NCBI GenBank assembly: GCA_001770935.1
Contig: MESI01000018.1
Span: 1 to 64,000 of the forward strand
Source of the DNA: Burkholderiales bacterium RIFCSPLOWO2_12_FULL_61_40
Lineage (GTDB): Bacteria > Pseudomonadota > Gammaproteobacteria > Burkholderiales > Burkholderiaceae_C
Length of the DNA stretch: 64,000 nucleotides
Direction: 5' to 3'
The translations under genes and the position numbers were made by a program. Positions 55,706 through 64,000 of this stretch are shown here, piece by piece; within the stretch, counting starts at the first letter, position 1; each line of letters starts with the position of its first letter. Under the pieces are notes generated by a model that worked only from the letters and a program-made list of their open reading frames with translations, had not been told where the DNA came from and searched no databases.

Positions 55706-55997
55706 ACACCCCGGACGGCAAGCGCAACTGCGGTTGGCACCTTTTCCACAGTCCGCACGGGGCTACGCATGCGCCAGTGATGTCCTGCGAAGTTCGTCTT
55801 TTTTTGTCAATCAACTTTGATTTCATTGAATTTTTTATTGCCTCATTTGTCATCATTCTGTCAAAACGACGCACCGGTGCGGGTTTGGGGTGGTTGTACC
55901 GCAAGTTACACACAAAGTTGTCCACACGATTTGTGGATTGCAGACTCCACAGGCTGCGCCATAATCGCACAGCATTTCATCTGCGCGGAGTGACCAT

Positions 55998-56624
55998 TTG
56001 TTTTCCATCATACAAGCCGCGGGCTGGCCAATATGGCCCTTAATTGCCTGCTCCATACTGGCCATGGCCATCGTTATTGAACGCTTTGTAAGCCTGAAGG
56101 CCAGCAAGGTTGCACCACCGCGTCTATTGGAAGAGGTCCTGGGGGTAACCCGCACCAGTGTTCCTGCGCCCGACGTGGTTGCGCAACTGGAACGCAACTC
56201 CGCCATGGGAGAAGTACTCGCCAGCGGCTTGCGCGCCCTGAACGCCGACCCCCGATGCACCGAAGACGACTTGCGCGCTGTGATGGAAGGTTCTGGGCGT
56301 ATCGTGGCACACCGCCTGGAGCACTACCTTAGCGCATTGGCCACGATTGCCTCAGCGGCACCCTTGATGGGACTTTTTGGTACGGTCGTAGGCATGATTG
56401 AAATATTTGGATCACAGGCCCCCGGCGGTGCGACCGGCGGCAACCCTGCCCAACTCGCCCACGGCATCTCAATTGCGCTGTACAACACCGCATTTGGGCT
56501 GATTGTTGCGATTCCGTCGTTGATTTTCTGGCGCTATTTTCGGGGACGGGTGGATGAATACCTGCTCACGCTGGAACTTGCAGCGGGGCATTTGGCTCGG
56601 CATTTAAAGGCCTTGCGTAAATAA
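55998..56624 (+). CDS. exbB: ExbB/TolQ-family proton channel protein
   Basis: This 208-residue inner-membrane protein energises TonB-type transport with its ExbD partner. It has a first helix (GWPIWPLIACSILAMAIVIERFVSL), a cytoplasmic loop, and two later helices in ATIASAAPLMGLFGTVVGMIEIF and GISIALYNTAFGLIVAIPSLIFW. The start is TTG at 55998 with GGAG eight bases ahead; no ATG fits. The exbD gene follows after 31 bases. Without tonB adjacent, a TolQ-like role cannot be excluded. Confidence 0.93.
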   Translation: MFSIIQAAGWPIWPLIACSILAMAIVIERFVSLKASKVAPPRLLEEVLGVTRTSVPAPDVVAQLERNSAMGEVLASGLRALNADPRCTEDDLRAVMEGSGRIVAHRLEHYLSALATIASAAPLMGLFGTVVGMIEIFGSQAPGGATGGNPAQLAHGISIALYNTAFGLIVAIPSLIFWRYFRGRVDEYLLTLELAAGHLARHLKALRK

Positions 56625-56655
56625 GCCGCAGCGCCTCGCTTTTTCGTTTACCGCC

Positions 56656-57084
56656 ATGAACTTTCGCCCCCGCCGCCAGGACGAGCCCGAAATCAACCTG
56701 ATCCCGTTCATCGACGTGCTGCTGGTTGTGCTCATTTTTCTCATGCTGTCCACGACCTACAGCAAGTTCACAGAAATGCAGCTGACCTTGCCGGTCGCCG
56801 ACACAGACGCACAGCGCGATTACCCCAAAGAACTTATCGTGACCGTCAGTGCCGAAGGTGCCTACAGCGTCAATCGGCTACCGGTGGCTGGACGCAGCCT
56901 CGAAAGCGTCGCGGCCGCATTGACAGAAGGGGCCAAGGCAGGAAAGGACACCGTGATCATCATCAGCGCCGATGCCAGCGCCAAACACCAGGCGGTGGTG
57001 ACCGTGATGGAGGCTGCACGACGCTCTGGACTGAACCAGATTACCTTTGCTACGCAGTCGACCACGCAGTCAGGTGGCAAGTAG
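56656..57084 (+). CDS. exbD: ExbD/TolR-family protein
   Basis: This 142-residue protein has one N-terminal transmembrane helix carrying the essential Asp in [19 protein letters not shown] (Asp near residue 22) and a periplasmic domain. It forms the proton-conducting complex with the ExbB-type protein encoded just upstream. The lpxK start follows four bases after its stop. Confidence 0.95.
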   Translation: MNFRPRRQDEPEINLIPFIDVLLVVLIFLMLSTTYSKFTEMQLTLPVADTDAQRDYPKELIVTVSAEGAYSVNRLPVAGRSLESVAAALTEGAKAGKDTVIIISADASAKHQAVVTVMEAARRSGLNQITFATQSTTQSGGK

Positions 57085-57088
57085 CGCA

Positions 57089-58162
57089 ATGCCTTCTTCG
57101 TGGCGGCTTCGGCTGGAGCACGCCCTGCTTCGTACGTGGACGCAACGCGGATTGGCCGCTTGGCTGCTAAGGCCCGTGTCTTTGCTCTTTCTGGTGATGG
57201 TTGACCTACGTCGCCAGCTTTTCCGCGTAGGGTTGCTTAAGGTCCAACGCGTCAACGCCATGGTTATCGTGGTCGGCAACGTACTTGCCGGTGGTGCAGG
57301 AAAAACCCCCACGGTTATTTCCATCGTCCAACACCTGAAGTCACAGGGTCGCCGCGTAGGGGTCATCTCACGGGGCTATGGCCGCAATGGCGAGGATTGC
57401 CGCGAGGTCAGGCCAGACTCTCGCCCCCAAGAGGTCGGAGATGAACCGCTTCTGCTGCGCCATGCGACCCAGGTTCCGGTGTTCGTCGGGCGAAGTCGTG
57501 TTGCGGCGGCCAAAGCCCTGCTCAAGCAACACCCGCAGACTGAAATTATTGTGTGCGACGACGGTCTTCAGCACTACCGCCTGTACCGCGATTTGGAAAT
57601 TTGTGTTTTCGATGACCGGGGCTGTGGCAACCATTGGCTGCTCCCTGCCGGCCCTCTGCGGGAGTGCTGGCCCCGCATCCCGTTGCCTCAAGCGGGTCAA
57701 CACCAGGACCGCTTCATGGTGTTGCATACCGGCAGCCACCCTGCATTCGCCGGCTATACCGCGCAACGCAGTTTGGCGCCGCACATGGTGCGTCTGGATG
57801 GGACTGTGATTCCTGTCAGCATGTTGTGCACACCTGGCTCCAAACCCCTGATGGCAATTGCAGGAATTGCGCAGCCTGAAGTGTTCTTTGCCATGCTGCG
57901 CGCACGCGGTTTGCCGTTGGCAAAAACTCTGGCGCTTCCAGATCACTATAATTTTGATAGCTTGCCACGCAGTGTTTACGAGGGCTATCAGCTGATTTGT
58001 ACCGAAAAAGATGCTGGAAAGCTATGGCAAATCGCGCCCGGTGCTCTGTCATCGCCTTTGGTACAAACCGCAGAACCCGCCTTTTTCCACACGCTGGACG
58101 CCTGCGTCGCAGAGCGGCTTGCGCCAACGCTATCATCTACGCATGGACACCAGACTTCTTGA
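57089..58162 (+). CDS. lpxK: Tetraacyldisaccharide 4'-kinase
   Basis: This 357-residue membrane-associated kinase adds the 4'-phosphate of lipid A. It has an N-terminal membrane helix, P-loop [16 protein letters not shown] (about residue 60), [38 protein letters not shown] and the late TEKDAGKL. The frame is open upstream; ATG 57089 fits best. Residues about 287-304 are encoded by a copy of the dispersed repeat (57946-57999) next to the conserved PDH and TEKD motifs. It overlaps the following small gene by 20 bases. Confidence 0.95.
   Translation: MPSSWRLRLEHALLRTWTQRGLAAWLLRPVSLLFLVMVDLRRQLFRVGLLKVQRVNAMVIVVGNVLAGGAGKTPTVISIVQHLKSQGRRVGVISRGYGRNGEDCREVRPDSRPQEVGDEPLLLRHATQVPVFVGRSRVAAAKALLKQHPQTEIIVCDDGLQHYRLYRDLEICVFDDRGCGNHWLLPAGPLRECWPRIPLPQAGQHQDRFMVLHTGSHPAFAGYTAQRSLAPHMVRLDGTVIPVSMLCTPGSKPLMAIAGIAQPEVFFAMLRARGLPLAKTLALPDHYNFDSLPRSVYEGYQLICTEKDAGKLWQIAPGALSSPLVQTAEPAFFHTLDACVAERLAPTLSSTHGHQTS
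57946..57999 (+). repeat. Dispersed hairpin repeat, copy 6 (inside lpxK)
   Basis: CTATAATTTTGATAG, then CTTGCCACGCAGTGTTTACG, then AGGGCTATCAGCTGATTT. It aligns base for base over most of its length with copy 5 at 53666 (hairpin arms, CACGCA core, GGGCTA tail, GATT end). It is read in frame as [17 protein letters not shown]. Confidence 0.6.
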
Positions 58163-58325
58163 ACTACTTGTATGCCCCGTCACCAAGGGCCCCCTGGAAT
58201 ACGACCGTGAAAAGCAGGAGCTCCTATCCCGTAGCGCTCGGCTTGCCTACCCTGTACGCGACGGTATTCCCGTGCTTCTGGAGAACGAAGCGCGCACGCT
58301 CACCGACGCCGAACTCGGCATTTGA
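58143..58325 (+). CDS. Trm112-like (YcaR family) small protein
   Basis: This 60-residue protein begins [21 protein letters not shown] and contains [20 protein letters not shown], the Trm112p/YcaR fold. Bacterial members keep only part of the zinc site; here a single Cys (Cys11) remains. It lies between lpxK and kdsB, the usual place, and overlaps the lpxK end by 20 bases. Its function in bacteria is not settled. Confidence 0.92.
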   Translation: MDTRLLELLVCPVTKGPLEYDREKQELLSRSARLAYPVRDGIPVLLENEARTLTDAELGI

Positions 58326-58337
58326 GGTGCCCCACCA

Positions 58338-59120
58338 ATGGGTTACACCGTCCTGATTCCGGCGCGACTGGCCTCAACCCGGCTGCCCAACAAGCCACTG
58401 GCGGACCTGGGAGGGGTGCCCATGGTGGTCAGGGTGGCACAGCGCGTGCGCGCAGGCGTTGCGCCAACCACCCGTGTGGTGGTAGCGGGCGATAGCCCGT
58501 CCATTCTGCAGGCCTGCCAAAAACACGGCATTGAAGCGGTACTGACCCGCGAAGACCACCCGTCCGGGAGTGACAGGCTGGCTGAGGCCTGCGAGTTGCT
58601 TTCCTTGGCGGACGACGAGATCGCGGTCAACGTACAAGGGGACGAACCACTGATTGACCCAACACTGGTGCAGGCTGTTGCCGATTTGCTGTACAAACAC
58701 ACTACGGCCAGCATGGGCACGGCGGCCCATGCCATCGACAACGTCACCGATTTTGCCAACCCCAATGTCGTCAAGGTGGTGTTGGACAGCGCAAACATAG
58801 CCCTGTACTTCAGCCGCGCACCCATCGCCTGGTGGCGTGATGGATTTACCCAAGGGGTACAGGCATTGCCAGACCCAGCGCCTTTGCGCCATATCGGCAT
58901 CTACGCTTACCGCGTCGGTTTTTTGCGGCAATTTCCCCGACTGCCACAAGCCCCGCTGGAAGTGACAGAGGCCTTGGAGCAACTGCGCGCCTTATGGCAT
59001 GGCTATCGCATTGCGGTGCATGTGGCCGATCAGGCACCGGGACCAGGTGTCGATACGCCGGAAGATCTTGAGCGGGTTCGAAATCTGCTTCTTCACCATG
59101 GCACCACCGCTGTAAGTTAG
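58338..59120 (+). CDS. kdsB: 3-deoxy-manno-octulosonate cytidylyltransferase
   Basis: This 260-residue enzyme activates Kdo to CMP-Kdo for lipopolysaccharide. It has [26 protein letters not shown] at the N-terminus, [29 protein letters not shown] and [14 protein letters not shown] ten-base gap separates it from the Trm112-like gene. With lpxK it forms a lipid A/Kdo block. Confidence 0.97.
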   Translation: MGYTVLIPARLASTRLPNKPLADLGGVPMVVRVAQRVRAGVAPTTRVVVAGDSPSILQACQKHGIEAVLTREDHPSGSDRLAEACELLSLADDEIAVNVQGDEPLIDPTLVQAVADLLYKHTTASMGTAAHAIDNVTDFANPNVVKVVLDSANIALYFSRAPIAWWRDGFTQGVQALPDPAPLRHIGIYAYRVGFLRQFPRLPQAPLEVTEALEQLRALWHGYRIAVHVADQAPGPGVDTPEDLERVRNLLLHHGTTAVS

Positions 59121-59124
59121 GTGA

Positions 59125-59880
<756 letters not shown>

Positions 59881-59897
59881 CGCCCCCAAGGGCATCT

Positions 59898-59923
59898 AAA
59901 GGCGGCTTGGGCCGCCTTTTTTT
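59898..59923 (+). terminator. Rho-independent terminator of adk
   Basis: GGCGGC (59901-59906), loop TTGG, GCCGCC (59911-59916), then seven T. AAA precedes the stem, so it can also serve the convergent asparaginase gene, whose stop lies at 59922. Confidence 0.9.
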
Positions 59924-60902
59924 ATGCCAGCAAATCCAAAATGAGCGCAATGCGTGCCTTGACCGGTGACAGTCCTTTGAAATGAGGAAACCCATCGCCC
60001 AGTACAGACGGTGGAATAATCTGGCCCCACGCGCAACGGGTCGACCTCACCACCTGGATGCCCAAGGCCCGCGCCTCACGCAAGGCAGCATCAAGATCGG
60101 TGTGGATGGTTCCATTACCGGTGCCCGCCACGACAAGGCCACACAGCGGCCCTTCACTGCCTTGTGGCGCGGAGCACAAAGCTCTCACCATTGCACCACT
60201 TGCGCCCACATAGCTGGTCACAATCTCTACCCGTGGCCACACCGCTTGTGCAAGCTTTTCATGGGAAATGGATGGACGAATGACCTCCGTCTTTGGCCAT
60301 GAATATGTCAACCGAACTACCCCCTCCTCCACATACCCCATTGGACCTGCATCCCCCGAATCAAAAGCATCCAGCCGGTAGGGATAAACTTTTTGCACAT
60401 GCTGTGCAGAGTGAATCGTCCCTGCGCACACAACCATCACGCCGGTTGCACCTTCTGTGCATGCCAGCGCTACAGCATCCAATACATTTCTGGGGCCATC
60501 AGGCGACAGTGACGATGCGGGGCGCATCGCACAAGCCATCACCACTGGCTTGCTCTCCAATAAAGCGGTGGGCACCACTTGCGACAGAAAAAAAGCGGTC
60601 TCCTCAATCGTATCCGTCCCATGTGTGATCACCAAACCGGATACATCGGGTTGGGCCAAGTAGTGACACACACGTAGCGCAAGCGCGTTCCAATGTGTAA
60701 AAACCATGTCCTTGCTATCGACCTGCGCCACCTGCTCCGACACCAATTCATGACGACCGAGTGCCATTTCAAGCGTCGGTATGGCTTGAAGCAATTGATC
60801 AACCCCCACTTGCGCAGCGCGATAACCCACGTTATCAGCCGCACTGGCGGCCGTGCCGGCAATCGTCCCACCCATACCCAAAAAAACCAACTTTTTAGCC
60901 AT
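59922..60902 (-). CDS. Asparaginase (bacterial type)
   Basis: This 326-residue enzyme hydrolyses asparagine to aspartate. The first catalytic motif is GMGGTIAGTAAS (Thr near residue 13) and the second is GLVITHGTDTIEETAFFL with the Thr-Asp pair. VMACAMRPASSLSPDGPRN is also typical. No signal peptide is seen, so it is probably cytoplasmic. ATG 60902 is preferred over TTG 60923. It is divergent from lexA; the two SOS boxes in the 112-base gap lie 33-67 bases upstream of its start. Confidence 0.93.
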   Translation of the reverse strand: MAKKLVFLGMGGTIAGTAASAADNVGYRAAQVGVDQLLQAIPTLEMALGRHELVSEQVAQVDSKDMVFTHWNALALRVCHYLAQPDVSGLVITHGTDTIEETAFFLSQVVPTALLESKPVVMACAMRPASSLSPDGPRNVLDAVALACTEGATGVMVVCAGTIHSAQHVQKVYPYRLDAFDSGDAGPMGYVEEGVVRLTYSWPKTEVIRPSISHEKLAQAVWPRVEIVTSYVGASGAMVRALCSAPQGSEGPLCGLVVAGTGNGTIHTDLDAALREARALGIQVVRSTRCAWGQIIPPSVLGDGFPHFKGLSPVKARIALILDLLA

Positions 60903-60934
60903 ATTTGTACGCTCTACTTGCAATTCATTTAAAA

Positions 60935-60969
60935 CTGGTTAAAAATACAGTTACTGGTTGTTAATACAG
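60935..60969. promoter_or_regulatory. Two tandem LexA (SOS) boxes between the asparaginase gene and lexA
   Basis: CTGGTTAAAAATACAG (60935-60950) and CTGGTTGTTAATACAG (60954-60969) both fit CTG-N10-CAG with AT-rich centres. They are 19 bases apart, so two LexA dimers would bind nearly the same face. They lie 45-80 bases before the lexA ATG, as expected for autorepression. Confidence 0.9.
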
Positions 60970-61014
60970 CATGTACAGACACCCAGCAACGCCCACCCGA
61001 CACAAGGAGTCAGT

Positions 61015-61689
61015 ATGCTTGAAAAGCCAAAGCTCACCGTACGCCAGCAACAAATTTTGGACTTGATTCAGAATGCTATTGCACGTACAGGCGCTCCACC
61101 GACTCGCGCCGAAATCGCCTCTGAACTGGGATTTAAATCGGCCAATGCGGCGGAAGAACATCTGCAAGCCTTGGCCCGCAAAGGCGTCATTGAATTGATC
61201 AGCGGGACATCCCGAGGCATCCGACTCAAGACCGACACCCTGCGCTCCATCAATGAGTCTCGCCTCAAGCAATTTTCCTTACCCTTGCCAGGTTTTGCCC
61301 AATTGAACTTGCCATTGATCGGTCGCGTTGCGGCAGGCTCTCCCATTCTGGCGCAAGAGCATGTGGACCAAACCTACTATGTGGAAAGCAGCCTTTTTCA
61401 GCATCGGCCCGACTACCTGCTCAAAGTGCGTGGCATGTCCATGCGAGACGCAGGCATTATGGACGGTGACCTGCTTGCGGTACAGGCCAGCAAAGATGCC
61501 AAAAACGGCCAAATTGTGGTGGCACGGCTCGGCGACGAAGTTACCGTAAAACGCTTTCGACGCAACAAACACCTGATTGAGTTGCATCCTGAAAACCCGG
61601 ATTACCAAACCATTGTGGTGGAACCAGGGGAACCCTTTGAAATCGAAGGCCTGGCGGTGGGTCTGATTCGCAACACCATGCTCATGTAA
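61015..61689 (+). CDS. lexA: LexA repressor
   Basis: This 224-residue SOS repressor has an N-terminal winged helix ([16 protein letters not shown]...[30 protein letters not shown]). The self-cleavage site is in [14 protein letters not shown] (Ala-Gly bond). The catalytic Ser is in [15 protein letters not shown] and the Lys in [20 protein letters not shown] precedes the ATG at 61015. Two SOS boxes upstream indicate autoregulation. Confidence 0.98.
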   Translation: MLEKPKLTVRQQQILDLIQNAIARTGAPPTRAEIASELGFKSANAAEEHLQALARKGVIELISGTSRGIRLKTDTLRSINESRLKQFSLPLPGFAQLNLPLIGRVAAGSPILAQEHVDQTYYVESSLFQHRPDYLLKVRGMSMRDAGIMDGDLLAVQASKDAKNGQIVVARLGDEVTVKRFRRNKHLIELHPENPDYQTIVVEPGEPFEIEGLAVGLIRNTMLM

Positions 61690-61710
61690 GCACACACTGA
61701 GGAGATGACT

Positions 61711-62043
61711 ATGAACCTCGCTTTATTTGCCCAATCCGAAGTTTTTGCAACGTTACAGGGTCTGGTTCGGTGGCTTATTTCTGCAAAAACACCAATTCCG
61801 TGCCCTGCAACGCAATACGAGCCTGCAACACCTACAATTTCGCCTAGATTGGTGGATTTCCACGGAGCACCAGCAGGTGCATCTGGCGGAAATTCCAATC
61901 TGCACAAGCCTTTGCGTGTGGTGCGTGTTATGGAGGCTGGACAAGCACAAAGCAGTGTCGGGCGCATGGTAATTTCCGGCCGCATGGCAGATGTGTGCGC
62001 AGAACTTGACCGATTAGCCGCACGCGAAACAGCATTGCCTTAA
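61711..62043 (+). CDS. Small protein of unknown function downstream of lexA
   Basis: This 110-residue protein follows lexA by 21 bases and is probably co-transcribed with it, hence SOS-inducible. The start at 61711 has GAGGAG six bases ahead; an ATG at 61705 is too close to that site. The N-terminal part is hydrophobic (MNLALFAQSEVFATLQGLVRWLI) and the middle is Pro/Ser-rich. The C-terminal part (SVGRMVISGRMADVCAELDRLAARE) looks structured. Position recalls SOS inhibitors such as SulA, but I see no SulA motif. Confidence 0.7.
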   Translation: MNLALFAQSEVFATLQGLVRWLISAKTPIPCPATQYEPATPTISPRLVDFHGAPAGASGGNSNLHKPLRVVRVMEAGQAQSSVGRMVISGRMADVCAELDRLAARETALP

Positions 62044-62120
62044 GCGCCTTTCATGGAAAGTACGGCGCTTGCTGAATGCAGGGCCCGCCAGAGGCGAAAG
62101 TGAGGTATGAACAAGGCACA

Positions 62121-63137
62121 ATGCTGCCTATGAACATAGTGATTCTTGATGACTATCAGGACGCCGTACGCAAGCTCGACTGCGCGGCCAAACTGGATCC
62201 ATACCAAGCCAAGGTGTATACCAATACGGTCAAAGGCCAGGGACAACTCTCAGTTCGACTCAGGGATGCTGACGTCATCGTATTGGTTCGGGACCGATCC
62301 CAAATTACCCGGCAGCTTGTTGAAAAACTCCCGAGACTCAAACTAATTTCCCAGACGGGGCGCATAGGGAGTCACCTTGATGTGCAGGCCTGCACAGAAC
62401 GCGGTGTAGCGGTTGCCGAAGGAGTGGATTCCCCCATTGCCCCCGCCGAACTCACATGGGCTCTGATTATGGCTTCCATGCGCAGACTCCCTCAATATAT
62501 CGGGAATCTTAAACATGGAGCTTGGCAGCAGTCTGGTTTGAAATCTGGCTCAATGCCTGCGAATTTTGGATTGGGCAGCGTTTTAGGCGGGAAAACCTTG
62601 GGTATCTGGGGCTATGGCAACGTCGGCCAATTGGTCGCGGGCTACGGCAAAGCATTTGGAATGCATGTCATCGTTTGGGGTAGCGAGTTATCGCGCGAAA
62701 AGGCCTGCCAAAACGGTTATATGGCGGCACAGAGTCGCGAAGATTTTTTTGCCCAATGCGATGTTTTATCGCTGCATTTAAGACTGAACGAATCAACGCG
62801 CAATGTAGTGATGCCATCAGATCTCGCGCTCATGAAAACCACTGCTCTGCTAGTGAATACCTCACACGCAGATCTTATTGAAACCGACGCTCTGATCGGA
62901 GCTCTCAACCGTGGACATCCCGGCATGGCCGCCGTAGATGTTTTTGAAACTGAACCCATACTTCAGGGACACGCCTTGCTTCGCCTCGAAAACTGCATCT
63001 GCACGCCACACATTGGCTATGTAGAGCAAAGCAGTTATGAAATGGCTTTTAGCGCCGCTTTTGACAACGTCACCAATTTCATCAAAGGCACTCCCACCAA
63101 CATCATCAATCCGGGGGCGCTGCAAGTACGTCGTTAA
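62121..63137 (+). CDS. D-2-hydroxyacid dehydrogenase family protein
   Basis: This is a 338-residue NAD-dependent dehydrogenase of the phosphoglycerate-dehydrogenase type. It has the Rossmann motif LGIWGYGNVGQLVAGYGKAFGM (GxGxxG-like, about 155-176) and the catalytic Arg region LVNTSHADLIE, where the usual Arg of NTSR is His. The Glu is in DVFETEPI and the His in TPHIGYVE. The Arg-to-His change is seen in divergent members and may alter substrate choice. ATG at 62130 (MNIVILDDYQDAV) is an alternative start. Confidence 0.88.
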   Translation: MLPMNIVILDDYQDAVRKLDCAAKLDPYQAKVYTNTVKGQGQLSVRLRDADVIVLVRDRSQITRQLVEKLPRLKLISQTGRIGSHLDVQACTERGVAVAEGVDSPIAPAELTWALIMASMRRLPQYIGNLKHGAWQQSGLKSGSMPANFGLGSVLGGKTLGIWGYGNVGQLVAGYGKAFGMHVIVWGSELSREKACQNGYMAAQSREDFFAQCDVLSLHLRLNESTRNVVMPSDLALMKTTALLVNTSHADLIETDALIGALNRGHPGMAAVDVFETEPILQGHALLRLENCICTPHIGYVEQSSYEMAFSAAFDNVTNFIKGTPTNIINPGALQVRR

Positions 63138-63144
63138 TGCGTGG

Positions 63145-64000
63145 TCAAGACTGGGCGCGTGAGACTGGTTGTTCAAACGAGCTGCCAGACACATCGAATT
63201 CAATGCCATTGCTCATGGACTCAAATTGATTCAAGTCAACGCCCAGCCCTGAGGCGCTGAATTCCGGCAAGGTTGCACTGGTCTGATCCGTATCATACGG
63301 AGCTGGAAGTGCATGCGTTCTTTCTGTACTAAAGGACGACAACTCCGACCCAAAGTGTGGTGCCAATTGCTTCACCACACCATGCAACATCAGCAGGTCA
63401 CGGAAGGCTTCCAACTGGAACCCTTGCATCGCATCATGCTCTTGCGTGCGTACCATGCACTTTTCAATGTACTCCAATGCATCCTTGGAAGGCCAAAGCG
63501 CCACTATCTGCTTGAAAACATCAGTGTAGCCATCTACTCCGCTGCCGCCGTCATTAAAACCTGCAAATTCAGGAACGTATCCGGTAAAAATTTGATTGAA
63601 TTGGGTGCGGTATCGGTCGTAATCAGCTTTTCGACTCAGCGTATGAAACACGTTCAAGAGGTCCAGATACACCAGCGGATTGGATTCACCGCTGTCATGG
63701 ATGCAATCTTCCAATACATGAATCGCATTTTCGCACTGCCCCAAAGTCATGAAAAATTCCGCTTGCTGACGTGCGTCAAGCATTTCCTGGCTGTGAATTT
63801 CACGCAGCGCGCCTGGCACGCTATGCATGAAATCCCGATGTCCGCTTACATTGTCCTTGGGCAGACTCCCCAAAATACCGGTTGTTTTGTCAGAGTGGAA
63901 TGGTGCTGGTTTCCCAAGATCCGAAAAGGCAGACTCGGCCAACTGCAAATCAATATCGACTTCCGTGAGCCCCATCACGGGTTTTTCTGCGAAAGCAGGA
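63145..64000 (-). CDS. FimV-like protein, C-terminal part (5' end beyond the window)
   Basis: The minus-strand frame is open to the right edge, so at least 284 residues of a larger protein are present. The segment resembles the C-terminal region of FimV-type pilus/polar-organisation proteins of Burkholderiales. It has AEFFMTLGQCENAIHVLEDCI (TPR-like), NPLVYLDLLNVFHTLSRKADYDRYRTQFN, VALWPSKDALEYIEKCM and LEAFRDLLMLHGVVKQLAP. Acidic low-complexity sequence lies on both sides. It converges on the dehydrogenase gene with a seven-base gap. The identity is from memory of family patterns, not a search. Confidence 0.7.
   Translation of the reverse strand, partial: PAFAEKPVMGLTEVDIDLQLAESAFSDLGKPAPFHSDKTTGILGSLPKDNVSGHRDFMHSVPGALREIHSQEMLDARQQAEFFMTLGQCENAIHVLEDCIHDSGESNPLVYLDLLNVFHTLSRKADYDRYRTQFNQIFTGYVPEFAGFNDGGSGVDGYTDVFKQIVALWPSKDALEYIEKCMVRTQEHDAMQGFQLEAFRDLLMLHGVVKQLAPHFGSELSSFSTERTHALPAPYDTDQTSATLPEFSASGLGVDLNQFESMSNGIEFDVSGSSFEQPVSRAQS

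Noticed and set aside
55910-55950. TTGTCCACA and TGTGGATTG as DnaA boxes or an origin
   Set aside because: They deviate from TTATNCACA, only two are present, and there is no origin context (no dnaA, dnaN or AT-rich unwinding region).

Overview
The window looks like a chromosomal segment of a betaproteobacterium of the order Burkholderiales, most likely family Comamonadaceae (Rhodoferax/Polaromonas/Acidovorax relatives). This is inferred from moderately high GC, a phasin gene with PhaR-like sites, the gene orders exbB-exbD-lpxK-trm112-kdsB-adk and mltG-tmk-holB-pilZ-tatD, and an isc operon followed by dnaQ. I see no prophage, insertion sequence, CRISPR array or rRNA. It is mostly core chromosome with two specialised transport/catabolism clusters. 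No database search was possible, so names rest on motifs, lengths and neighbourhood.

Layout. 1-2493: a phosphate-uptake block on the minus strand, a Pit transporter flanked by two DUF47 (PhoU-like) paralogues. 2727-12241: a nucleoside salvage cluster arranged around a divergent promoter. Nucleoside hydrolase and ribokinase lie on the minus strand. Pseudouridine kinase (psuK), PsuG glycosidase, a BMP-family ABC importer (binding protein, double ATPase, two permeases) and a receiver-like protein of unknown role lie on the plus strand. Together they would import nucleosides including pseudouridine and convert them to bases plus ribose 5-phosphate. 12248-18502: yggX, dsbB, a REC-GGDEF-EAL protein, a TadA-dehalogenase-like fusion, an LD-carboxypeptidase and a cyclase-FHA protein. 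18599-24159: secreted ankyrin protein, tatD, pilZ, holB, tmk, mltG and ygfZ. 24274-29436: cheZ, a thioesterase-GNAT fusion, an HSL-type hydrolase, an iron alcohol dehydrogenase and a chemoreceptor.

29917-36132: tRNA-Val(CAC), dnaQ and the complete Isc operon (iscR-S-U-A-hscB-hscA-fdx), with a probable IscR operator. 36199-39034: uvrB and a membrane Mrr-like protein. 39116-46656: a branched-chain-type ABC transporter operon (binding protein, livG, F, H, M) ending in an alpha/beta hydrolase. It is preceded by a near-consensus sigma-54 promoter, inverted repeats and a sigma-54 activator gene. 46781-47657: phasin gene with two PhaR-like palindromes. 47664-54351: patatin lipoprotein, clpA, clpS, icd, a DUF192 protein and sodB. 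54395-59880: xseA, exbB, exbD, lpxK, trm112-like, kdsB and adk. 59922-64000: asparaginase diverging from lexA with two tandem SOS boxes, a small lexA-linked gene, a 2-hydroxyacid dehydrogenase and the 3' part of a FimV-like gene leaving the window.

The most unusual signal outside the genes is a dispersed repeat family. It is a GCTAT-loop-ATAGC hairpin, then a CGCA core, then in fuller copies a GGGCTA...GCC-like tail. I see six copies, all on the plus strand. Two are intergenic and four lie inside the reading frames of dsbB, ygfZ, hscA and lpxK without breaking them.
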